Positions 1 to 6,749 of a stretch of DNA of 11,285 nt are shown here, one piece after another. The notes under the pieces were generated by a model. That model searched no databases. It had not been told where the DNA came from and worked only from the letters and a program-made list of their open reading frames with translations. Made by a program: the position numbers and the translations under genes. Source of the stretch: Eubacteriales Family XIII. Incertae Sedis bacterium (lineage in GTDB: Bacteria > Bacillota > Clostridia > Peptostreptococcales > Anaerovoracaceae); contig JAISZM010000003.1 of NCBI GenBank assembly GCA_031269205.1, forward strand, positions 1-11,285, written 5' to 3'. Position 1 is the stretch's first letter, and the number at the start of each line of letters is the position of its first letter.

Positions 1-234
1 GCCGTCGTGAACGACGACTTTCAGATTGACCCCGCGAACGCCCCGGCGTTCGCGGATATCGGCTCTGACCGAGTATTCGCCCGGGATAATCTTGTCGAGT
101 TCACGGGCTATCCTATCCGTGTCCGCGCCGATGTCTATCAAGGCTCCGAGAACCATGTCGCCGCTTATCCCGTCCTTCGGATCGAAATACACCGCCTTCT
201 TCGCTGTCCGCATACTCGCCGCCGCTTCCTTCAT
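1..234 (-). CDS. larC: LarC, nickel-pincer cofactor nickel insertion protein (N-terminal part, runs off window)
   Basis: Only the first 78 codons lie in the window. The reading is open from an ATG at 234 down to base 1. Residues 16-27 read YFDPKDGISGDM, followed by a VLGALIDIGAD stretch. This is the N-terminal signature of LarC, the CTP-dependent protein that inserts nickel into the pyridinium dithiocarboxylate pincer precursor used by LarA-type racemases and epimerases. That function is family knowledge. The start is uncertain: the ATG at 234 has no clear ribosome site. A second ATG at 213 would give a protein starting nearer to YFDP, as is usual in LarC, with AAGGAAG 12-13 nt upstream. The gene begins 28 nt after the DUF362 gene, on the same strand, so it is probably in the same operon. 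Whether it is full length or split into LarC1/LarC2 cannot be seen. Confidence 0.82.
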   Translation of the reverse strand, partial: MKEAAASMRTAKKAVYFDPKDGISGDMVLGALIDIGADTDRIARELDKIIPGEYSVRADIRERRGVRGVNLKVVVHDG

Positions 235-262
235 TCCCGGGAGATTTACCGAATAAACCGGA

Positions 263-1528
263 TCATTCGCCGTCGGCGCGTTCCTCTCTTTTTTTCGCGA
301 CCAAGGCATTGATGTACTCGTTCCAAGGCGCTTCTTCGGAGTGCATACGATCCCGCAAGTCGGGTCCGATTTCCATGTGGTCTTTCCTGTCTATGATCGC
401 CCAGGCGACGTGAGGCTCCGCGGGAGGGCAACCGTTGACGGCGACGCCCTTGTCGCGGTGTTTGCGCAGACAGTTGCCGCAGAGAATCAAGCGCTCTTTT
501 TCGATGTCCGGCACTTCTTTCTTCGCGCCGAGCACGATGACCGCATCCGAATTCTTTTCATATTCGTCGAGCGCCTTGAGTTTTTCCATAGTAAAAGCGA
601 CCAGGGACTGACAACTGCTGCACGAGTTTTCCGGCAGTATCTCGTACTCCGGCCAAGTATCAAACCCATCCAAGTACGGAAGCCACATCTTCTGATACAC
701 TTCGTCGATGCTCTTGCCGCGAACTTCGAGTTCGTCGATGTCGGCGCAACCGAGTCCGCGTTCTCGCGCGTTTTCGAAATACGATACCTTGCCGGTATCC
801 AAGCCTACGCAGTGGCACGCGACAATATCCAACGCGACCGGATCCCGACTCGCAAGCACGCATCCGAAATCGAGCGGCACGGGGGAATGCGGTCCGAAGC
901 CCTCGGCCGGCCAGATGAGATCGGCTATGTTCAAATCGGCTCGCACGACCGACCAGATGTCCATCATCGCCATCGCGAGATTCGTCCGGTGCATATCGTA
1001 ATGCACTTTGTCCTGTACGACCCCCTTGATGTTTTTTAAAGCGCACGTGAACACCATGCTCGCGTGTGATTTAAAAATGGGCATATTGATGATGTGATCC
1101 GCCTCGACCAGAAACCGCGGCAACATGACGGAAGTGATGGCCGATCGCGCGTCCCTGATGGGGACTTTGATCAATTCCTTATCCGATTTGATGTCGCGTA
1201 TCTCGTCAACACCCGCGTTCCTCGCGGCATCGGAAATGCCGGAGTCCTCCAGGCAGGCTATCGTATCACACCCTATCGCGGCCGATTCAGCCACGATCAC
1301 CTTGCGCGCGCCGGCCGCTTTCACCGCCTTGATCACTTCCCCTACCAACGCGGGGCTTGTGTTTACGCTGGTTCCGTCCTTCCCCAGGTGTCCGGCGTTC
1401 GGCTTCAGCACGACGGTGGATCCCTTTCTTATGATAGTATCCGCCCCGCCCAGTTCGTCGAATACCTGTTTTACCATTACCTCTACGCTTGGATCTTTCG
1501 CAATCGCGACTACCGCTTTTTTACTCAT
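263..1528 (-). CDS. DUF362-domain protein with cysteine-rich C-terminal region
   Basis: A 421-residue protein with a very good ribosome site (GGAGGAG just before the ATG). Residues 1 to about 290 match the DUF362 fold family as I know it: a VVLKPN segment near 39-44, IINMPIFKSH at 146-155, LKNIKG at 164-169 and SRDPVALD at 227-234. The C-terminal part carries C303-x2-C306, C350-x2-C353 and C367, a pattern able to bind an iron-sulfur cluster or zinc. DUF362 proteins are often fused to ferredoxin domains; this tail is not a classical ferredoxin. No signal peptide is visible, so it should be cytoplasmic. It starts 27 nt after the 102-aa gene and ends 28 nt before larC, so it probably belongs to the operon. 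Its reaction is unknown; a redox or metal-handling role linked to LarC is only an inference. Confidence 0.85.
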   Translation of the reverse strand: MSKKAVVAIAKDPSVEVMVKQVFDELGGADTIIRKGSTVVLKPNAGHLGKDGTSVNTSPALVGEVIKAVKAAGARKVIVAESAAIGCDTIACLEDSGISDAARNAGVDEIRDIKSDKELIKVPIRDARSAITSVMLPRFLVEADHIINMPIFKSHASMVFTCALKNIKGVVQDKVHYDMHRTNLAMAMMDIWSVVRADLNIADLIWPAEGFGPHSPVPLDFGCVLASRDPVALDIVACHCVGLDTGKVSYFENARERGLGCADIDELEVRGKSIDEVYQKMWLPYLDGFDTWPEYEILPENSCSSCQSLVAFTMEKLKALDEYEKNSDAVIVLGAKKEVPDIEKERLILCGNCLRKHRDKGVAVNGCPPAEPHVAWAIIDRKDHMEIGPDLRDRMHSEEAPWNEYINALVAKKREERADGE

Positions 1529-1555
1529 GGTCTCCTCCGTTCCTCTACTGCATGG

Positions 1556-1864
1556 CTATTCCGTGCCATAAGATTCTCCCGCTTTTTTTAACATTGCATC
1601 CCATGTTCGAAAAGAAGACACCTCCGAGACGAAAGCGTCGAAACGGGATTTTGAATATACCAACAAATCATCGTCCCAGTTGACAAAGACCGCGCTTGAA
1701 AACATGAATTCATCGAAGGAATTACAGTTCGTATATTCCCGCATGAAAGCATCCGTGAATATCGCTTTGACACCGTCCCTGGTTTCGGCCGGGAACGGCA
1801 CTCTCGCGATATCCTCGCCATAACCGAACAGGGCGAGAATCTCTTCGGGCGTACGTCTGCTCAA
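1556..1864 (-). CDS. Small protein of unknown function (102 aa)
   Basis: I do not recognise this protein. It is acidic and soluble-looking, with no membrane segment, signal peptide or Cys motif. The N-terminus (RRTPEEILALFGYG) suggests a short helix, and the middle has an aromatic, hydrophobic stretch (FMFSSAVFVNWDDDLLVY). The only long start that fits is TTG at 1864, 16 nt after the dehydrogenase stop. An ATG overlapping that stop (ATGA at 1881-1884) leads to a stop after seven codons, so it is not the start. No strong ribosome site precedes the TTG, so translation may be coupled to the upstream gene. It sits between two confident genes with 16 and 27 nt gaps and all on one strand, which supports a real gene. 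A small accessory subunit is possible but unproven. Confidence 0.65.
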   Translation of the reverse strand: MSRRTPEEILALFGYGEDIARVPFPAETRDGVKAIFTDAFMREYTNCNSFDEFMFSSAVFVNWDDDLLVYSKSRFDAFVSEVSSFRTWDAMLKKAGESYGTE

Positions 1865-1880
1865 AATCCAGCGCCCGCAA

Positions 1881-2810
1881 TCATTTGATATTCCCCGCCA
1901 CCCTGATCAGATATTCACGCAAACTCCTGTTGGATCGTTCGATTTGTTCGGGCGTCCAGGTCTGATAACCCTTTCCCGTTTTAAATCCAAGGTCGCCATG
2001 GGCGACGAGTTCCCTCAACAGCGCGGATGGTTCGTGCGTGTCCTCCAAATACGGGAAGATGTATGAGTGGATATTGAGAGACAGATCCAGCCCCGTCATG
2101 TCCGCGTTCTCCATCGGTCCCAGGTGTGGCCAACGAAGACCCGGGCCGTACGCGAGCGCCCTGTCCACGGTCGCGGGATCCGCGATGCCTTTCTCGACCA
2201 TGGAAAACGCTTCGCGCCACAGCGCGTGCTGCAGGCGATTGGCGATGAAGCCGGGCACATCCTTCCTGCAGAGGACAGGCTTTTTCCCTACTTTGTTCAA
2301 GACCTCCATCAAGGAGTCGACGACCTCATCGCTCGTATCGTCTGTCCTCACGACTTCCACCAGGGGGATAAGAAAAGGTGGATTCCAAAAATGAGTTCCG
2401 GCGACTCGATCCTTCTTCACGCATTTTTTCGCGATATCGGTCACGCTCATGACCGAGGTGTTCGTCGCGTATATGCAGTCGTCCCGTGTCAATGGCTCCA
2501 AGTCCGCGAACGTGTTCTGTTTGATCTCCATGACTTCGGGAACGCATTCGATGATCAGGTCGGCGTTTGCCACTGCCGCCGGCATATCATCGGTGAACGA
2601 TATCCTGCTTAAAACGCCTTCTTTTTCCGCCTCGCTCAAAGCGTCGTTATCGATCAGAAGATTCAGGTTTGCGATGATCGGCGCATACGGTTCGTCATGA
2701 ACCTTCCGCGAGCGAACCGTCACCCTCATGTCCTCATCTCTCGCGAACACTTGAGCAAGGCCAACGCCCATCAGGCCGGCGCCCAATATGACGACATTAT
2801 TGATATTCAT
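1881..2810 (-). CDS. 3-hydroxyacyl-CoA dehydrogenase family protein (beta-hydroxy acid dehydrogenase)
   Basis: A 309-residue protein starting at the ATG at 2810; the GTG at 2834 is rejected because the family N-terminus is short and 2810 leaves a 27-nt gap to the thiolase. The Rossmann motif GAGLMGVG is at residues 10-17. The catalytic set of the family is visible: S119 in NTSVMS, H140 in GTHFWNP, E152, and N191 in PGFIANR. A C-terminal helical domain follows (GPGLRWPHLGPMEN). The family oxidises the 3-hydroxy group of acyl-CoAs; related members oxidise free acids such as carnitine or gulonate. At the end of strand beta-2 the usual acidic residue is replaced by VRSRK (32-36), which hints at NADP(H) use. 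Placed between the thiolase and DUF362 genes, it probably makes the beta-keto intermediate in this pathway. Acyl-CoA versus free-acid substrate is open. Confidence 0.9.
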   Translation of the reverse strand: MNINNVVILGAGLMGVGLAQVFARDEDMRVTVRSRKVHDEPYAPIIANLNLLIDNDALSEAEKEGVLSRISFTDDMPAAVANADLIIECVPEVMEIKQNTFADLEPLTRDDCIYATNTSVMSVTDIAKKCVKKDRVAGTHFWNPPFLIPLVEVVRTDDTSDEVVDSLMEVLNKVGKKPVLCRKDVPGFIANRLQHALWREAFSMVEKGIADPATVDRALAYGPGLRWPHLGPMENADMTGLDLSLNIHSYIFPYLEDTHEPSALLRELVAHGDLGFKTGKGYQTWTPEQIERSNRSLREYLIRVAGNIK

Positions 2811-2837
2811 GGAAACATTCTCTTTTCTTATCACGCC

Positions 2838-4022
2838 TTACGTGATATTTTCAACAACAACCGCCATGGCAGGGCCGCCTCCCACGCAGAGCGACGCGAC
2901 ACCATACCGTTCATCGCGGCGTTTCAATTCATTCACGAGGGAAATTATGATCCGGATTCCCGTGCAGCCGACGGGATGACCCAAGCCGATCCCCGAGCCG
3001 CGCGCGTTTACCTTATCCCTATCCAGTTCGAGGATTCTGTTACACGCGAGGAACTGCGCCGCAAACGCTTCGTTGATTTCGTAATAGGCGATATCGTCCG
3101 GTTTCAAACCCGCTTTCCCGATTGCGAGGGGAACCGCGTACGCGGGGCCTATACCCATGATGCGCGGTTCCACTCCGAAGTTTGCGGTTGAAAGTACACG
3201 CGCGAGGGGTTTCATCCCGAGGGCCTCGGCCTTGTCCGCGTCGGCAAGTATGATCGCCGCCGCCGCGTCGTTGACGCCCGACGCGTTTCCCGCCGTGACC
3301 GTTCCGTCTTTTTTGAACGCGGGACGCAAGGACGCAAGGCTTTCCGCGGAGATATCCCGCCGCGGGTGTTCATCCTTATCGATCGTCTTCACACCCTTCC
3401 TCGATTCTATCGTTACGGGCGCTATCTCGTCCTCGAACAGTCCGCCATCCTGCGCGGCGACCGCACGGCTGTGGCTGAGGAGCGCCCATTCATCCTGTTC
3501 TTCTCTGGCGACGCCATACTCCTCAGCCAAGTTCTCCGCCGTAATTCCCATATGATATCCCATCATCGCGCAGACGAGACCGTCGTTCAGCATGGTGTCG
3601 ACCGGTTCGGGGCCGTCGCCCATCCGGAAGCCTTCCCGCGCGCCTTTAAGGATATACGCCGCCTGGGACATGCTTTCGGCGCCGACGGCCATACCGACGT
3701 CCGTTTGCCCGAGGGAAACAGACTGTGCGATCAGCTCGAACGCTTTCATTCCCGAGGCGCATTGTTGATCGATCGTGTACGCGTACCCGTCGACGGGCAG
3801 CCCGACGCCGATTTGCACTTGGCGGGCGGGATTCCCTTTGTGCCCCGCCTTGTAGACCATGCCGCAAGCGACTTCCTTTATTTCCGACAGAGGCGCGCCG
3901 GATCTCTCTATGGCGGCGTTCGCGGCCGTTTCGGACAGTTTGACGGGGTCCACATCTTTCAGTGCGCCCAGGAAATCCCCGATGGGGGTGCGCGCCGCGC
4001 CGACTATCACTACATCTCGCAT
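2838..4022 (-). CDS. Thiolase (acetyl-CoA C-acetyltransferase family)
   Basis: A 394-residue protein, the normal length for a biosynthetic/degradative type II thiolase. The nucleophile C88 lies in QQCASG, the catalytic H349 in GLGHPVGCTG, and the acid/base C379 in CVGGGPA; NEAFAAQF is also present. The positions fit the well-known Cys89/His348/Cys378 layout of bacterial thiolases within one residue. The start is the ATG at 4022, because an AAGGAG ribosome site lies 9 nt upstream inside the longer GTG-started reading from 4043. The enzyme condenses two acetyl-CoA or, in reverse, splits a 3-ketoacyl-CoA such as acetoacetyl-CoA. With the beta-keto acid cleavage enzyme across the regulator producing acetoacetate, acetoacetyl-CoA thiolysis is the likely direction, but no CoA-transferase is present in the window to make that substrate. 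Confidence 0.95.
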   Translation of the reverse strand: MRDVVIVGAARTPIGDFLGALKDVDPVKLSETAANAAIERSGAPLSEIKEVACGMVYKAGHKGNPARQVQIGVGLPVDGYAYTIDQQCASGMKAFELIAQSVSLGQTDVGMAVGAESMSQAAYILKGAREGFRMGDGPEPVDTMLNDGLVCAMMGYHMGITAENLAEEYGVAREEQDEWALLSHSRAVAAQDGGLFEDEIAPVTIESRKGVKTIDKDEHPRRDISAESLASLRPAFKKDGTVTAGNASGVNDAAAAIILADADKAEALGMKPLARVLSTANFGVEPRIMGIGPAYAVPLAIGKAGLKPDDIAYYEINEAFAAQFLACNRILELDRDKVNARGSGIGLGHPVGCTGIRIIISLVNELKRRDERYGVASLCVGGGPAMAVVVENIT

Positions 4023-4055
4023 GAAGCATTTCTCCTTTCTCACCGATTCGACCTT

Positions 4056-4071
4056 TCGCCGTCTCCGGCGA
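4056..4071 (-). other. Intercistronic GNRA hairpin between transporter and thiolase genes
   Basis: In the minus-strand transcript the 57-nt gap between the transporter stop and the thiolase start holds a perfect 6-bp stem, TCGCCG/CGGCGA, closed by a GAGA tetraloop. There is no T-tract, so it is not a standard intrinsic terminator. It may be a transcript-stabilising or processing element that sets different expression for transporter and enzymes. The stem is short and could be chance. Confidence 0.35.
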
Positions 4072-4079
4072 CTTCATGA

Positions 4080-5399
4080 CTACTGATTGGACTGAATCGC
4101 CTGCTCCTTCACTTCCGCGTTTATGTCGCGGTTGTATTTGAATTCCGGAACGAACTTGACGATAATGGTGTAGACCACGCAAACTCCCACGTAGATCATG
4201 AACGCGTACCTGAGCGAACCGAACATCGAGAGTGCGAACGCGTTGATTGCGAACGCGCAACACGTGATCAGCCCCTGGATCGGGAAAAGGACGGAGTTGA
4301 CGACGCTGAATCCGTGACGCCCGAACACGTTGGCGGGCAACGAAATCATGAAATTGGCGGATCCGCCTATCGCCATGCCTATCATCACGACCGAGATATA
4401 GATACCCGCCCAGGTTTCCGTGATATTGGCGATCAACGCGATCGCTTCCCACGCGCCGAAGATCATCATACATTTGACCGTACCTATCTTCTGATCCAGC
4501 ACGCCGAACAACCATGAGCCGACGATGCCCACTAACGCGACGACGGTCATCATGAGGATGGCTTGTCCCTGATCCATGCCAAACGATACATTTCGCACGA
4601 CGAGTTGCGTCACGACGCCTGTCGTGATCAACTGAATGAGTCCCGTCGGCACCGCGCACTGCCACATCGCCTTTGTCTTCAAAAGCTGCTTGACCGTCCA
4701 AATGGACTTGTCGTCGACCGCGTCGACGGTATCGTACATGGTTTCGTACTCTTCCTTCGAGACGTTGTCCGGATACACGTTACGCTCCAACGGGGAATTC
4801 TTTATCGTGACAAGCCCGAGGATGGCGACGCCGATACAAATGGAACCCAAGACTATGGTGGCGAACTCGACCCCGCGCGTGTTGACGAGCAACGCGAGCA
4901 GCGGCACAAAGAACGCGGTGGCGCAGTTCAGCCCCATCGTCGTCCACCCCATGACGATACCGCGCTTTTTGGGAAACCAGTCCGCGACCAGGACGCCGCC
5001 GCAGATATACCCCGCGGACATGATGGCGCCGCCGAGACAGATGTACGCGATCAAATACATGGCGAGGTTAACCGCGTTACCCATGCACATATACGCGACG
5101 CCCGTGATGGCGAGGCAGATCGTGGACGTGACGCGAACGCCGAGTCGTATATTGACCCGCCCCATGATGATCCACAGGACGACGGCGCAGATACCCGCGA
5201 TGGTTCCCATGCTCAGTACGGTCGGGTATTCCACTCCCAACTTTTCGGAAATAGCGGGAGCGGTAATGTTCGTGCCGTCGTTGTTCATTCCCGCATAAAA
5301 CCAGAACATGAGCGCACAATAAAAAATGATATACCAACCATTGGCTCCAAACCCCCAAATCGATTTTTTCGTATCCACTTTTTTTCTGATATCAGCCAT
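4080..5399 (-). CDS. MFS transporter, oxalate/formate-antiporter-like
   Basis: A 439-residue integral membrane protein with about twelve hydrophobic segments. DWFPKKRG at residues 140-147, between the predicted fourth and fifth segments, resembles the loop typical of the oxalate:formate antiporter (OFA) branch of the major facilitator superfamily. A long hydrophilic central loop (about 208-253, rich in Asp, Glu and Tyr) separates the two halves. The start is the ATG at 5399, preceded by the purine-rich AGGAGAGGAAGG; the longer TTG reading from 5426 would be translated from that ribosome site and is rejected. It is the first structural gene after the regulator and the first of the catabolic run, so it most likely imports the substrate, possibly a small carboxylate or zwitterion. 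The actual cargo cannot be told from sequence. Confidence 0.88.
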   Translation of the reverse strand: MADIRKKVDTKKSIWGFGANGWYIIFYCALMFWFYAGMNNDGTNITAPAISEKLGVEYPTVLSMGTIAGICAVVLWIIMGRVNIRLGVRVTSTICLAITGVAYMCMGNAVNLAMYLIAYICLGGAIMSAGYICGGVLVADWFPKKRGIVMGWTTMGLNCATAFFVPLLALLVNTRGVEFATIVLGSICIGVAILGLVTIKNSPLERNVYPDNVSKEEYETMYDTVDAVDDKSIWTVKQLLKTKAMWQCAVPTGLIQLITTGVVTQLVVRNVSFGMDQGQAILMMTVVALVGIVGSWLFGVLDQKIGTVKCMMIFGAWEAIALIANITETWAGIYISVVMIGMAIGGSANFMISLPANVFGRHGFSVVNSVLFPIQGLITCCAFAINAFALSMFGSLRYAFMIYVGVCVVYTIIVKFVPEFKYNRDINAEVKEQAIQSNQ

Positions 5400-5524
5400 G
5401 ACCTTCCTCTCCTCTCTCTCTCGCAAAATCGTCGATGAAAATGAAAATTACGATGATTTCGAAACCAAGGTTATCATTACACACGGGGATTTCTCATTAC
5501 AAGCGAAACACTATGCACATTCAG

Positions 5525-5530
5525 AATATA
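5525..5530 (-). promoter_or_regulatory. Candidate -10 box of the transporter/enzyme operon
   Basis: On the minus strand the gap between regulator and transporter contains TATATT, a 4-5/6 match to a -10 hexamer. No good -35 is found 16-18 nt upstream (only AAAATT-like sequence). Instead the inverted repeat at 5536-5556 covers that position, as expected for an activator-dependent promoter. The leader to the ATG at 5399 would be about 120 nt. Confidence 0.4.
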
Positions 5531-5535
5531 ATATG

Positions 5536-5556
5536 CGTAATGCGAGTAATTTTACG
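5536..5556. promoter_or_regulatory. Inverted repeat CGTAA-N11-TTACG upstream of the transporter operon
   Basis: Perfect 5-bp arms are separated by 11 bp, just upstream of the TATATT candidate -10. The arms share the GTAA/TTAC core with the LysR-type box at 6587-6607, though the spacing between those cores differs by two bases. I infer a second operator for the same LysR-family regulator, placed over the -35 region to activate the operon. Confidence 0.4.
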
Positions 5557-5570
5557 AGCTTGATTTGTCG

Positions 5571-6515
5571 CTATTCCTTCAGCCGGGGACGGAATGACTT
5601 CCTTGCGAACGCAAGCGTGTTTTTGAGCATCGGATTCTCATTGTCCGGCGACCAGGCTAATCCGTATCCCAAGAACGCGTCGCCTTCAAGAAGGCGGTGA
5701 AAACAGAACTCGGCGCCGCCCGAAAAAGGCTTGTATACCTCATCCATGATCGCGATAGTGCGGCCCCGCATAAGTTCAAACGCCATCGAATGCGCGTTGC
5801 TGACATATTTTATATCCGACTTGAATCCGTATTGGCTGTACACCTTTTCAACCATGTCCCAATAGAACTTGTACCTCTCGTCCGTCATGGCGACGATCGT
5901 CTCGTTGATGAAGTCCTCCGTGGACAGCTCAGGTTCAGCCGCAAGCCTGTGCTTGTTCGAAAACACGATCGACGGGACGAGTGAAAACAGATTCATATAC
6001 TCCAAGCCCGCCGAGCGCAGCATGGACTCCCCATCGGCGGAGAAAAACGCCGCGTCGTAATACCGCTCCTTAAGTCCCGTAAAGATGGTGTACGGATCCG
6101 TCTTTTCGACACGAATATTTATGGCCGGGATTTTGATCTCCAGTTGCTCGATGAACGGGAGCAGATAGATCAAACTGTTCGACGTGTAATAGTCCGCGAT
6201 AAGCAGATCGGTCGATACCTCCTCCTGCGTTTTGCGGGCGTGTTCTATTGAATTGGTGATCGACTTCAGAATTCCGTGCCAGTCTTTTGCCAGCTGCTTC
6301 CCCGCGTCGGTCAGATAGATGCGTTTTTTCTGTCGATGGAACAGCTTGACTCCGATGCTTTCCTCAATGGTCGCGATAGTGCGGCTGATCGAAGCCTGCG
6401 ACATATGAATGCGCTTCCCCGTTTCGGTCAGGTTTTCATAATGTGCCGCCAAACAAAAGATTTGGACATGCTGCAGCGTGATACCGTTCAGCTTGTAATT
6501 GATCAGCTCATTCAT
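5571..6515 (-). CDS. LysR-family transcriptional regulator
   Basis: A 314-residue protein, normal length for the family. An N-terminal winged helix-turn-helix is visible: LQHVQIFCLAAHYENLTETG, then SQASISRTIATIEESIGVKLFHR around residues 39-61, then the wing LTDAGKQL at 68-75. The rest is the periplasmic-binding-protein-like effector domain. The start ATG at 6515 has GGAGG 12 nt upstream, slightly far but the only good option. It lies between the minus-strand transporter/thiolase operon and the plus-strand hydrolase/BKACE pair, the classical position for a LysR regulator controlling both arms. Perfect inverted repeats with GTAAT/ATTAC arms sit in the divergent gap. The effector is probably the pathway substrate or an intermediate (inference). 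There is no obvious terminator after it, so some read-through into the transporter gene is possible. Confidence 0.93.
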   Translation of the reverse strand: MNELINYKLNGITLQHVQIFCLAAHYENLTETGKRIHMSQASISRTIATIEESIGVKLFHRQKKRIYLTDAGKQLAKDWHGILKSITNSIEHARKTQEEVSTDLLIADYYTSNSLIYLLPFIEQLEIKIPAINIRVEKTDPYTIFTGLKERYYDAAFFSADGESMLRSAGLEYMNLFSLVPSIVFSNKHRLAAEPELSTEDFINETIVAMTDERYKFYWDMVEKVYSQYGFKSDIKYVSNAHSMAFELMRGRTIAIMDEVYKPFSGGAEFCFHRLLEGDAFLGYGLAWSPDNENPMLKNTLAFARKSFRPRLKE

Positions 6516-6586
6516 TTAATTTTTCAACCTCCAAAAGCCTACTCCACTAGTGCATGATATCAGGTATCAAAATCATTCGATTAATC

Positions 6587-6607
6587 GTAATTTGTATGCG
6601 GTATTAC
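6587..6607. promoter_or_regulatory. LysR-type operator GTAAT-N11-ATTAC in the divergent promoter region
   Basis: A perfect inverted repeat with 5-bp arms and an 11-bp spacer gives the T-N11-A layout known for LysR-type regulators. It lies 72 bp upstream of the regulator start and 143 bp upstream of the hydrolase start. A further ATTACAA half-site occurs at 6634-6640, exactly 31 bp (about three helical turns) from the ATTACAA at 6603-6609. This fits a recognition site plus an activation site nearer the plus-strand genes. An overlapping 10-bp palindrome CGATTAATCG ends at 6587. Confidence 0.6.
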
Positions 6608-6749
6608 AAATCCGTATTCTTTTTGTCTTGCTTATTACAATTCGTCCGTGCCAAAATTATAAGAAAGTTTTATAACATATCATAACAGTGTTAAAAATCG
6701 ATTTCAATACAACATATCAACTTTAGTGGCTTTATTGAGGAGGTTCAAA

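Noticed and set aside
7..312. 101-codon plus-strand reading at the left edge
   Set aside because: It is antisense to the larC start and the end of the DUF362 gene; the minus strand carries the LarC signature.
341..1039. 232-codon plus-strand open reading opposite the DUF362 gene
   Set aside because: It is antisense to a gene with clear family motifs and a strong ribosome site; its translation is rich in His, Arg and Asp with no recognisable domain.
4056..4071. Intrinsic terminator between transporter and thiolase
   Set aside because: The stem is short and no T-tract follows on the minus strand, so it was listed only as a hairpin.
3646..4701. 351-codon minus-strand reading spanning the end of the transporter and the start of the thiolase
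   Set aside because: It crosses two real genes in another frame and is Arg-rich without family features.
4563..5438. 291-codon plus-strand open reading opposite the transporter gene
   Set aside because: Composition (many His, Arg, Asp) is that of an antisense shadow; the minus-strand product is a convincing membrane transporter.
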